The position numbers were made by a program, and so were the translations under genes. The notes beneath the pieces are model-generated. The model ran no database searches, was not told the DNA's origin, and worked only from the letters and a program-made list of their open reading frames with translations. Of a DNA stretch of 39,511 nucleotides, positions 1 to 7,984 are shown in pieces. The DNA lies in NCBI GenBank assembly GCA_930989765.1, contig CAKNNA010000013.1, forward strand, positions 1 through 39,511, written 5' to 3'. The DNA is from an uncultured Clostridium sp. Its GTDB lineage: Bacteria > Bacillota > Clostridia > TANB77 > CAG-508. The first letter of the stretch is position 1, and each line of letters opens with the position of its first letter.

Positions 1-45
1 CTGTCCCAAAGTAACCAAAAATGGTAAGAGTGGACCTGACCCAGA
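1..45. repeat. Possible repeat end at window edge
   Basis: The first 45 bases, read on the minus strand, run from GGGTCAGGTCCACTCTTACC to TGGTTACTTTGGGACAG. They are noticeably richer in G and C than the surroundings and begin and end with GGGTC/GGGACAG-type blocks, as the ends of small transposon-derived repeats often do. Only one copy is visible, so this is a weak suggestion; it could simply be the 3' flank of the neighbouring gene. Confidence 0.15.
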
Positions 46-957
46 TTAACCATTTCCAGTTCCTCTAATTTCATTTACTACATCTTCATTTTTATTACTC
101 TTATCCATTATTTTAAAATAATATGTTTGTATATCTAAAAGTCCACCAAAATATATCATATTACCATTTTTATCTAATACTTTTAAATTAGGAAATGTTC
201 TTATCATCTTTTTATCTCCCCAGAATTTATAAATAAAATTAGATAATTTTTCGTTTCCGTAAATTACATTATACTCTTCGATAATTTGATCTTTATTTTC
301 CACATCTATATCGTTTTTAACAATCATTCTAACTTTAAAAAACTCTATTGCAAAACCTGTTAAAATACAATCTATTAATAAAAATATTATTATACATATT
401 GTAATTATTTTTAATGTTTTTGGGGATTTAAATTTTCTTTTTATCCAATTAATTAATCTATCTATTTTAGGATTTAATGATGCAATTAAATATAATCCTA
501 AAAAGCCCCAGAAAATAGAAAAATATACACATATTCTTCCATTTATATTAAGAGGCATACCAGAATAATCCCACCATTTAACTCCTAAAAGTACTTCTCC
601 GAAAAAACTTATAACATATTCTATAATTGATCCTAGTATAAATCCTCCAAAAAATAGAATGTTATATTTTTTTTGATATTTGTGTAAAAACACTATCATT
701 ATTACTGCGCCAAGACCATAAATTCCACAAAAAGGGCCATATAAAAAGCTTTGCCTACTTTCCCATACACCTTTTGTAAAAATTCCATATAATGTTTCGA
801 CAATATATCCAATAATGCTATACAAAATAAAATACGCCAAAAGCCTCCAAATGCTTATTCCATTAATTGTTAATGTTTTCTTTTGTTTTACTACATTATC
901 TGAAGTTGTTTCAGTATTAAGATTTTCGTCTGTTGATTTTTGCTTTTCTAATTCCAT
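46..957 (-). CDS. Putative CmpB-type (ABC-transporter type IV) membrane protein
   Basis: Integral membrane protein of about 303 residues resembling the PF06541 putative ABC-transporter type IV (CmpB) family; no transported substrate is known for the family. After a polar N-terminus of about 35 residues there are roughly five hydrophobic segments: around IWRLLAYFILYSIIGYIVET, GLGAVIMIVFLH, FFGGFILGSIIEYVISFF, VYFSIFWGFLGLYLI and ITICIIIFLLIDCILTGF. The signature-like stretch FLYGPFCGIYGLGA and the EYVISFFGE/WWDYS block match the family. A polar tail of about 90 residues follows. The ATG at 957 is preferred over the GTG at 966 because AAAGGTG lies 7 nt upstream of it. It is the last gene of a minus-strand series after pepF, with a 64-bp gap. 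Confidence 0.7.
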   Translation of the reverse strand: MELEKQKSTDENLNTETTSDNVVKQKKTLTINGISIWRLLAYFILYSIIGYIVETLYGIFTKGVWESRQSFLYGPFCGIYGLGAVIMIVFLHKYQKKYNILFFGGFILGSIIEYVISFFGEVLLGVKWWDYSGMPLNINGRICVYFSIFWGFLGLYLIASLNPKIDRLINWIKRKFKSPKTLKIITICIIIFLLIDCILTGFAIEFFKVRMIVKNDIDVENKDQIIEEYNVIYGNEKLSNFIYKFWGDKKMIRTFPNLKVLDKNGNMIYFGGLLDIQTYYFKIMDKSNKNEDVVNEIRGTGNG

Positions 958-1021
958 AAAATACACCTTTCATTATTATATTAAATAATTTCATTTATTT
1001 TTTAATCTTAATCCATTGTTT

Positions 1022-2794
1022 TTATATTATTTTCTTAAGCTTTTCTATTTTATTATTAAAAAATTCTGCAGTTTCTCTATATGTTAAAGGATTTTCAAGA
1101 TCTACATCTACCATTTTTAATAAATCTACTGATTTTTTTGTAGCCCCCATACTTAACATTTTTAGATATTTATCAATATATCCTTGCTCTTTTTTTAATA
1201 TTTTAGATGCTATCACAATTGCTGCAGATATCCCTGTTGCATATTTATAGACATAAAAATCTGTATAAAAATGAGGAATTCGTGCCCATTCGTATTTAAT
1301 TTCTTCATCTATAATAATGCTTGTACCAAAATATTTTTTATTTAAATCATAATAAATATTATTAAGGTCAACTGATGACATTAACTCTTCATTTTCAATT
1401 TTTTCATGTACTATTTTCTCGAATTCTGCAAACATTGATTGTCTATAAAATGTTGCTCTAATCATTTCTAATAATTCATATATTATTTCTGCCTTTTTTC
1501 TATCATCTTTTTCTTTGTTTACTTGATATTCACTAAGTAAAATTTCATTTACAGTAGAAGCTACTTCTGCAACCATTATAGTATAATTTGCATCAAAAAT
1601 ATTTTGGTTTGAGTTTGAATAATATGAATGCATACTATGACCTAATTCATGTGCTATTGTACTAACATCTCTTTTACTATTTGTAAAACTCATTAATACA
1701 AAAGGATGTACGCCATATACCCCAGAGCTATATGCTCCACCCCTTTTATTTGATTTTTCGTAAACATCTATCCAATTATTATTAAAAGCCTCTTGAAGTT
1801 TTGAAACATAATTTTCTCCTAATATACTCAAAGCATCTAGCACTTCTTTTTTAGCATCTTCATATGATATTTCATCTTTTTTTCCTTCAAATGGATTTAC
1901 ATATAAATCATACATATGAAAATCTTGTTTTTGTAACAAATCTTTTTTTAGTTTAATAAAATTATGATTTATTTCTAAACTTTCATTAACTCCTTGCATT
2001 AATGCTTCATAAACTTTAAGAGTAGAATCATCATTTATAACTGCTTTTTCAAGTGAAGAACTATAGTTTCTCAAACTTGATGTTATGCTTGTCTTTTTTA
2101 CATTTGATAAATATATTTCTGAAATTGTATTTATAAATTCACCATACTTTTTATACATTAAATTAAAAGCTTGGCGCCTTATATTTACATTTTTGTCTTT
2201 TAGAAAATTTGTATATGTTGCTTCTGTCATTTCTATTTCTTGATCATTTTCTAATTTAATTTTTCCAAACTTAAATTCAGCATTTGTTAAAATATCGAAA
2301 ATGTTTTCAGGGGCAGAAAATATTTCTTGATATTTTGCTAATATCTTTTCTTCTTCTTTATTTAAAATATGTTTCTTTTTTTCTAGCATTTCTGAAATTT
2401 CTCTTTTATATCTTTGTAGCTTTTCTTCTTTTAAATATTTGCTTATCTTATTTTCATCTGAATATGATATTTCTGTAACTATAAAAGCTGTTTTGAAAGT
2501 AATATTGCTAGATAATTCTTGAACTTCTTTAAATTTTTTTATTCCATCTTGGTCTGCCATATTTAAATGGTATTTAAACATTCCATATGAATATACTTTT
2601 TCAAATTCTTTAAGTAATTTTTCATATAGCATATAACAATTATATAAATTATCAGAATTATCACATAAATTCCCTTCAAATTTTTCAATTTCTATTAGCA
2701 TATTTTCAATATTTTTTTTAGACTCTTTAAATTCATCTTCTGTTTTAAAAATATCAGTTAAGTCCCATTCTTCAGCATTTTTTTGTAATGACAT
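1022..2794 (-). CDS. pepF: Oligoendopeptidase F (M3B metallopeptidase)
   Basis: Cytoplasmic zinc metallopeptidase that degrades oligopeptides of roughly 7-17 residues. The zinc site HELGH lies at residues 382-386 (AHELGHSMHSYYS), with the third ligand expected in the downstream MVAEVASTVNE segment. The M3 helical domain fills the N-terminal half, and the C-terminal FYTDFYVYKYATGISAA block is typical of the PepF/M3B family. Its 590 residues match the usual length of about 600. AGGAGG lies just upstream of the ATG at 2794. It follows trxA by 18 bp, so peptide turnover and thioredoxin genes are probably co-transcribed. Confidence 0.93.
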   Translation of the reverse strand: MSLQKNAEEWDLTDIFKTEDEFKESKKNIENMLIEIEKFEGNLCDNSDNLYNCYMLYEKLLKEFEKVYSYGMFKYHLNMADQDGIKKFKEVQELSSNITFKTAFIVTEISYSDENKISKYLKEEKLQRYKREISEMLEKKKHILNKEEEKILAKYQEIFSAPENIFDILTNAEFKFGKIKLENDQEIEMTEATYTNFLKDKNVNIRRQAFNLMYKKYGEFINTISEIYLSNVKKTSITSSLRNYSSSLEKAVINDDSTLKVYEALMQGVNESLEINHNFIKLKKDLLQKQDFHMYDLYVNPFEGKKDEISYEDAKKEVLDALSILGENYVSKLQEAFNNNWIDVYEKSNKRGGAYSSGVYGVHPFVLMSFTNSKRDVSTIAHELGHSMHSYYSNSNQNIFDANYTIMVAEVASTVNEILLSEYQVNKEKDDRKKAEIIYELLEMIRATFYRQSMFAEFEKIVHEKIENEELMSSVDLNNIYYDLNKKYFGTSIIIDEEIKYEWARIPHFYTDFYVYKYATGISAAIVIASKILKKEQGYIDKYLKMLSMGATKKSVDLLKMVDVDLENPLTYRETAEFFNNKIEKLKKII

Positions 2795-2812
2795 TTTAAA
2801 GCCTCCTATATA

Positions 2813-3124
2813 TTATAATAATTCTTCTAATATTTCCTTTTTATCAGTTACTCCTATAAAAGATTTAACAGGCATTCCATTTTTGAAGATAATAATTGTA
2901 GGTATACTCATAACATTATATTTTATTGCTAAATCCTGATTTTCATCTACATTTACCTTAAAAACTTTGACTTTTTCTCCTACTTCTTCTGCAATATTAT
3001 CAATTACTGGAGACATCATTCTACATGGACCACACCAGTCAGCATAAAAGTCAATCAACACCACTTCTTTTGAATTAATAACCTCATTTTCAAAATTTTT
3101 GCTTTCTAATTTTAAAACACTCAT
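2813..3124 (-). CDS. trxA: Thioredoxin
   Basis: Small cytoplasmic protein-disulfide reductase of 103 residues, full length for the family. The active site is DFYADWCGPCRMMSPV (redox CGPC), and the cis-proline loop MSIPTIIIFKNG is intact. The start at 3124 has AGGAGG close upstream. It sits between the flavoprotein reductase gene (its likely electron donor, 89 bp upstream) and pepF (18 bp downstream). Confidence 0.96.
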   Translation of the reverse strand: MSVLKLESKNFENEVINSKEVVLIDFYADWCGPCRMMSPVIDNIAEEVGEKVKVFKVNVDENQDLAIKYNVMSIPTIIIFKNGMPVKSFIGVTDKKEILEELL

Positions 3125-3213
3125 TTTAAATCCTCCTATCTTATAAATGGTTTAATTTTTTATATTTCCATTTATATCTAATTTATACTTTAATTTTCTA
3201 ATTCTTTTTGATT

Positions 3214-4077
3214 TTATTCGCTTCTTAAAAAATTTATTACTTGCAATCCTGCAATTGCACCTTCATATACTGCTTTAGAAACTTGTAATAACCCACCTGT
3301 ACAATCTCCACAAGCATAAATTCCTTTAATATTTGTTTGCATTTTTTCATCTACAACAATTTTATCTCCATTTAAGAATAAACCTAATTTTTTTGCAATT
3401 TCAGTACTACCTAGAGTCCCTTGAGCAATAAATAGGCCATCTGTTTTAATTTTAGTATTATCCTTAAATATTATTTCTTCAAGTTTATTTTCTCCTTTTA
3501 TTTCTTCTATTGGTTTTGTTACTATATCTACATTTTCTGCTCTAAATTCAGGTGGTTTTTCTCCATTTGTTAATATTGTTATATGTTTTGCAATATTTAT
3601 CAAATCATTTGTTTCAGATAATGCATAACTTCCACTTCCTAATACAGAAACATTCTTATTTCTATAAAAAAAACCATCACATATTGCACAATAACTAATA
3701 CCTCTTCCTTCAAGTTCCTTTATGCCTTTGATTTTAGCTTTAGCTTTCTTTATTCCTATTGCTATTATTACTGTTTTTGATATGTATTCATTTTGTGTTG
3801 TTATTACTTTAAATGTATTATTTTCTGATGGCTCTATTTTTAATAATTCATCTTTTTTTACTTCTACACCTAAATTTATTGCTTGTTTAAGACCTGTTTC
3901 ATATAATTCTTTGCCTGAAATGCCATTTTCAAATCCATAATAATTTTCAATTTTTTTTGCATATTCTAAATTTGATTCATTGTGATAAATTATTAATGTT
4001 TTTCTATTGGCTCTTTTAGTATATAAACTTGCTGATACTCCAGCAGGTCCCCCTCCAATTATTATAACATCATACAA
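3214..4077 (-). CDS. trxB: Thioredoxin-reductase-like flavoprotein (possibly ferredoxin-dependent)
   Basis: FAD-dependent reductase expected to reduce the adjacent thioredoxin. Visible features are the FAD-binding GGGPAG at residues 8-13, the redox pair CAICDG near residue 135, a second dinucleotide fold at SVLGSGSYALSE, and the C-terminal FAD motif GIYACGDCTGG. It has 287 residues, shorter than most NADPH-thioredoxin reductases (about 305-320). Where those carry the NADPH-phosphate motif HRRxxxR, this protein reads ILTNGEKPPEFR. Short length and loss of that motif are features of clostridial ferredoxin-dependent flavin thioredoxin reductases, so the donor may be ferredoxin; that is an inference. 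RBS AAGGAGA lies about 15 nt upstream of the ATG. Confidence 0.85.
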   Translation of the reverse strand: MYDVIIIGGGPAGVSASLYTKRANRKTLIIYHNESNLEYAKKIENYYGFENGISGKELYETGLKQAINLGVEVKKDELLKIEPSENNTFKVITTQNEYISKTVIIAIGIKKAKAKIKGIKELEGRGISYCAICDGFFYRNKNVSVLGSGSYALSETNDLINIAKHITILTNGEKPPEFRAENVDIVTKPIEEIKGENKLEEIIFKDNTKIKTDGLFIAQGTLGSTEIAKKLGLFLNGDKIVVDEKMQTNIKGIYACGDCTGGLLQVSKAVYEGAIAGLQVINFLRSE

Positions 4078-4220
4078 ATTTTTTTTAATCTCCTTTCTAT
4101 ATATTTTCTCTATTTTATGAATAATTATTCAAATTGTCAATAGTAAAATAATTAAGCTAAATGTTACCTATTTTAGTTTTTTAAAATTTATAGCTTTATA
4201 TAAATTTTTCTAGTAATAAA

Positions 4221-4258
4221 ATAATAGGACATTCTATATATTTTGAAGAATGTCCTTA
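4221..4258 (-). terminator. Terminator after DUF308 gene
   Basis: A perfect 9-bp stem, GGACATTCT (4227-4235) with AGAATGTCC (4247-4255), is followed on the minus strand by a T-rich tract. It lies 45 bp downstream of the DUF308 stop codon and would separate that gene from trxB. The rest of the 4078-4299 gap is AT-rich with no gene. Confidence 0.6.
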
Positions 4259-4299
4259 AAAAATAATTCTTTAAACTTAATATTTAAGAGTTTAAATTA

Positions 4300-4833
4300 T
4301 TATTCTAAATAATCTTTTATTTTTTTAATAAATATTAGTCTTGTTATAATATCAATTATTGCATAAATTAGAATTATTACACCAACAAGTTTTAATGCAA
4401 GTGTATTACTTACAAGTACAATTATACCTGCAATAATCATTAACATAGATAAAACTATTGCAACTGTCCAATATCCTGATTTTGTATCTTTCCATACTAA
4501 GGCTGTTTGGAAATCTCTAAGTCCTGCAGCTATTATCCAGATTCCAAGTATTATTCTAAATACACCTGTTATTATATCTGAGCAAAATAGAACTATTACA
4601 CCAAATATAACTGAAATTAATGCGATTGTAAGCAAATAGTCTTCTTTATCTTTTGATGTAAAATAATCTACTATTTTTAAAAATCCTATAATAACAAATA
4701 TTGCTCCAATTAAAATTGAGATAACTGAAATCATTTCATTTGGTTTTACAATTAAAAGAATTCCTAGAAATAAGAATACTATGGAAATTACAATATCTGT
4801 CCAGTTTGATCTTTTTAAAAATTTTTCAAACAT
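4300..4833 (-). CDS. DUF308 (HdeD-like) membrane protein
   Basis: Small integral membrane protein of 177 residues. Six hydrophobic segments fall into three two-helix repeats: IVISIVFLFLGILLIVKP with MISVISILIGAIFVIIGFLKI; LLTIALISVIFGVIVLFC with VFRIILGIWIIAAGLRD; and WTVAIVLSMLMIIAGIIVLV with LKLVGVIILIYAIIDII. This layout with RDFQTAL/WKDTK loops is typical of DUF308/HdeD proteins. HdeD is linked to acid resistance in enterobacteria, but the role in Bacillota is not established. A purine-rich RBS (GAGAGG) precedes the ATG. It is monocistronic between rpmF and trxB. Confidence 0.75.
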   Translation of the reverse strand: MFEKFLKRSNWTDIVISIVFLFLGILLIVKPNEMISVISILIGAIFVIIGFLKIVDYFTSKDKEDYLLTIALISVIFGVIVLFCSDIITGVFRIILGIWIIAAGLRDFQTALVWKDTKSGYWTVAIVLSMLMIIAGIIVLVSNTLALKLVGVIILIYAIIDIITRLIFIKKIKDYLE

Positions 4834-5011
4834 ATGTGTTTCCTCTCTTTCTTTTGTATTTTTTATATGTATATATTACCACATTATTTTATAATTGTAT
4901 AGATTTTTTTAAATTTTTTTGTCAAAATTTGAGATGTATTGTTATTTTTTAAATACATATTTTATCTTGTTTAAATTATAAATATATATTTAAAGATTTT
5001 TAAATTTAAAC

Positions 5012-5040
5012 AAAAAAAATAGTACTTATTAGTACTACTT
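5012..5040 (-). terminator. Terminator of rpmF
   Basis: On the minus strand a short hairpin built from TAGTACT/AGTACTA is followed by eight T residues, directly downstream of the rpmF stop codon. The remainder of 4841-5011 is AT-rich and contains no gene that can be supported. Confidence 0.65.
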
Positions 5041-5053
5041 CTCTGATTTTTAA

Positions 5054-5245
5054 TTATGCATTTTCAGCTTCTTTTTTTACAACTACTTGTTTTCCATTAT
5101 AATAACCGCAATTTGAACATACTCTATGTGGCATTATTGGCTCATGACAATGTGGGCATGTAGAAAATGCTGGCTCGTCTTTTTTCCAAGTTGATCTTTT
5201 TGAATGTGTTCTTGCTTTTGACCATCTTCTTTTTGGTTGTGCCAT
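5054..5245 (-). CDS. rpmF: 50S ribosomal protein L32
   Basis: Large-subunit ribosomal protein of 63 residues. The basic N-terminus MAQPKRRWSKARTHSKRS is diagnostic, and the zinc-ribbon form is present with cysteines in CPHCHEP and CSNCGYY. The start has GAGGAGGG about 8 nt upstream. It stands alone here, without the YceD/DUF177 gene that often precedes it. Confidence 0.96.
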   Translation of the reverse strand: MAQPKRRWSKARTHSKRSTWKKDEPAFSTCPHCHEPIMPHRVCSNCGYYNGKQVVVKKEAENA

Positions 5246-5395
5246 ATGTTATCCCTCCTCGCTTAAGATATATGTATATATCTATTCATTTTTTCTTTAA
5301 CTTTACTATAAAATTATACAAGTATTTTTTCATTTTGTCAACTAGTAAATGTTTTTTTTGGTAGTAATTATAGTAGTATAACAAATAGTAATATA

Positions 5396-5941
5396 CTAAT
5401 TGTTATCTTGACAGTATTTTTTATATAATATTTTTAGATTTCTAGAATTTAAAGTATTTTCTATTCCATTTATACTTACTTGAGTAAAAAAATCTGTACA
5501 CAAATCTTTTAATTTATCATTGATTTTTATAATTTCTTTTTCTTTCATCCAGTATTTTAGTTGATAATCATTCGTCCAAGCATTTCCTTGATAAATAATT
5601 CCAGCTGCAAGTTTATCACATAACATTTCAGCAGTATATTTATATGGCATAATAGGTGTTTTGCAAGGTGCATTAAAATCATACCAATATTCAGGATGAT
5701 GTTTGTTCCTTCCTTTATGGTGAAGCCATGCTTCTGAATAACCTTTGTCTTTTTTTGCTTCAATGATTGGTGAATGATTTCCATTATAATATTTTATACT
5801 TTCTTTAAATTCTGTAATAGAATATTTTGATAAATCATGAACAATTCCTCTAAAAGGTATTCCTGCCTTACAACATAATTTAAAAACTACAAATCTATGT
5901 TTAGTTATTAATATAAAATGTTTTACTATATTTTTTAACAT
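5396..5941 (-). CDS. DUF5662 family protein
   Basis: Soluble protein of 181 residues resembling DUF5662, a family of unknown function common in gut Firmicutes and often seen near mobile DNA. Recognisable features are the HRFVVFKLCCKAGIPFRGIVHDLSKYS stretch near the N-terminus, followed by the YSEAWLHHKGRNKHHPEYW block. The conserved HDLSK and HHxxxNxHH histidines suggest metal binding, but no activity is established. A weak GGGG RBS precedes the ATG. It is convergent with nothing and divergent from asnB. Confidence 0.75.
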   Translation of the reverse strand: MLKNIVKHFILITKHRFVVFKLCCKAGIPFRGIVHDLSKYSITEFKESIKYYNGNHSPIIEAKKDKGYSEAWLHHKGRNKHHPEYWYDFNAPCKTPIMPYKYTAEMLCDKLAAGIIYQGNAWTNDYQLKYWMKEKEIIKINDKLKDLCTDFFTQVSINGIENTLNSRNLKILYKKYCQDNN

Positions 5942-6090
5942 TATTTACCCCTATTATTTATTATATTTCTTTTAATTTTATTTCATTTTAACATATTGTT
6001 TCGATTTTGCATATACTATATAGAAAAATTAATTTATTATTATTTTAAAAAATAATAATATTTTTAAGAATTTAGATTGGAGTGAATTTT

Positions 6091-7984
6091 ATGTGTGGAT
6101 ATGTTGGTTTTGCAAGTTTTAATGAAAATTTATCAAAATCTAGAGATTTAATAGAAAAAATGAACAATGTACTCACTAAAAGAGGACCTGATGAAGATGG
6201 ATACTACATAGATGATAATATTGCCTTTGGACACAAAAGATTAATTGTAATTGACCCAAATCGGAGGAAAACAACCTATGATTGAAAACTATTCTTTTGG
6301 CAAATATATTATGTGTTATAATGGACAAATATATAATACAGAAGAATTAAGAGATGTTCTAATTCAAAATGGCTTTACATTTTCAGGTCATAGTGATACA
6401 GAAGTACTATTAAAAAGCTATATTCATTATGGCAATGATGTAGTAAACCACTTAAATGGAATATTTACATTTGCCATATGGAATGATAAAAAGAAAGAAC
6501 TTTTTATGGCACGTGACCATTTTGGCATTAAACCTTTATTTTATACAATTAGAAACAATCAAATTATTTTTGCATCTGAATTAAAAGCACTTTTTGAACA
6601 TCCATTAGTAAAAAAAGTTTTAGATAACCAAGGAATTGCTGAATTATTTGGAATAGGTCCAAGTCATACTCCTGGAACTACAGTATTTAAAGATATTTAC
6701 GAAATAAAACCTGCACATTTTGCTATATTTAATGAATCAGGTTTTCATACAAATAGGTATTGGAAATTAGAATCTAAAAAACATACAGATGATTTAGATA
6801 AAACCTGCAAGAATATTTACGATTTACTAGAAGACTCTATAACAAGGCAATTAGTTTCAGATGTTCCATTATGTACATTTCTATCTGGTGGATTAGATTC
6901 AAGTATTATTACAAAATTTGCAGCAGATTATTATAAAAAACATGGACTTCCAACTTTAAATACTTATTCAATAGATTATGTAGATAATGACAAAAATTTT
7001 GTTAAAAGCGATTTTCAGCCAAATTCTGATGGATATTATATTGATATTATGAAAAATTTACTCGAAACTAACCATCACTCTATAGTAATTGATACCCCTG
7101 AGCTAGCAAAGTATTTAAAAGATGCAATGATAGCTCGTGATATGCCTGGTATGGCTGATGTCGACTCTTCCCTACTACTATTTTGCAAAAATGTTAAAAA
7201 AGAAATGACTGTTAGCTTAACTGGTGAATGTGCTGATGAAATTTTTGGAGGTTACCCTTGGTTTTTCCGTGAAGATTCTTTAAAAAGCGGCACTTTCCCT
7301 TGGTCTATTGCAATAACAGAAAGACAAAATTTATTAAATCCTTCTATTGGTAAAAAAGTTAATTTAAAAGAATATATTGATTTTAGATATAATGAAAGTT
7401 TAAGTGATGTAGATATTTTAGAATCTGATTCTGAAGAAACTGCTGAAAAAAGAAAAATTTCACATTTAACTTTAAATTGGTTTATGCAAACTTTATTAGA
7501 TAGGTCTGATAGAATGGCTATGTATAATGGATTTGAAATTAGAGTTCCTTTCTGCGATTATAGGCTTGCTCAGTATGTTTGGAATATTCCTTGGGAAATG
7601 AAAGCTTTAAATAGAAGAGAAAAAGGATTACTAAGATATATTGCAAAAAGTTTTCTTCCAAAAGAAATTGTAGATAGAAAAAAATCTCCTTATCCTAAGA
7701 CTCATAATCCTACTTATTTGCAGGCAGTTAAAAATATGCTTTCTGATATTATGAAAGATAAAAATGCTCCTATAAATGATTTGTTAAATAGAGATTATAT
7801 TTTAGAGATTTTAGATAGTAATGGTACTTCTTTTAAAAGGCCTTGGTTTGGACAGTTGATGATGGGGATGTCAGATAATAACACGAATTTTTTAAATCTA
7901 ATTTTAGTGTTCTTCATTTTATTTTTTATAATGAAGAACACTTTTTTCATTAAATGTATATTCAATTTTTATTTCTTCACCTGA
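6091..7984 (+). CDS. asnB: Asparagine synthetase (glutamine-hydrolysing) with +1 frameshift at a CGG codon; 3' end replaced
   Basis: Class-II amidotransferase making asparagine from aspartate, ATP and glutamine. The start is the ATG at 6091 (RBS GGAGTG), so that Cys2 becomes the catalytic N-terminus (MCGYVGF). The glutaminase domain includes RGPDEDG and YNGQIYN; the synthetase domain includes the ATP loop LSGGLDSS and LTGECADEIFGGYPWF. The zero frame stops at 6285. Skipping the C at 6262 (codon 58, AAT-CGG-AGG read as AAT-GGA-GGA) gives the conserved DPNGGKQPM and the rest of the enzyme. After PWFGQLMMG (to 7867) family sequence ends; about 39 unrelated residues run into the next gene's terminator. 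The last roughly 20 native residues are missing, consistent with insertion of the mobile element. Confidence 0.85.
6259..6266 (+). other. Candidate +1 frameshift site in asnB (AAT-CGG-AGG)
   Basis: The sequence AATCGGAGG joins two open frames of one enzyme. Reading the zero frame gives Asn-Arg-Arg and a stop 21 nt later. Skipping the C at 6262 gives Asn-Gly-Gly-Lys-Gln-Pro-Met, the invariant family motif. The octamer ATCGGAGG is identical to the frameshift point in the histidine phosphatase gene at 35041-35048. Confidence 0.7.
7860..7875. other. Left junction of the mobile element in asnB
   Basis: AsnB homology on the plus strand ends at codon GGG (7865-7867). The next bases, ATGTCAGATAATAACACG, encode nothing family-like and lead straight into a terminator and the 3' end of a large serine recombinase gene. 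Large serine recombinases commonly insert at a short core dinucleotide such as GA; a GA is present at 7867-7868. The exact crossover cannot be fixed without the right junction or an empty site. Confidence 0.55.
7906..7948. terminator. Bidirectional terminator at element left end
   Basis: A perfect 13-bp inverted repeat, AGTGTTCTTCATT (7906-7918) and AATGAAGAACACT (7930-7942), is followed on the plus strand by six T residues. The arms overlap the last codons of the recombinase gene on the minus strand. It would stop asnB transcripts entering the element and element transcripts leaving it. Confidence 0.75.

Noticed and set aside
5942..6090. T-box or other riboswitch before asnB
   Set aside because: The 149-bp gap is too short and lacks a recognisable T-box bulge or specifier stems; only a simple AT palindrome is present near 6033-6060.
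7868..7984. Native AsnB C-terminus
   Set aside because: The last 39 residues are encoded by a terminator hairpin and the reverse strand of a recombinase gene and do not resemble the conserved AsnB C-terminus.
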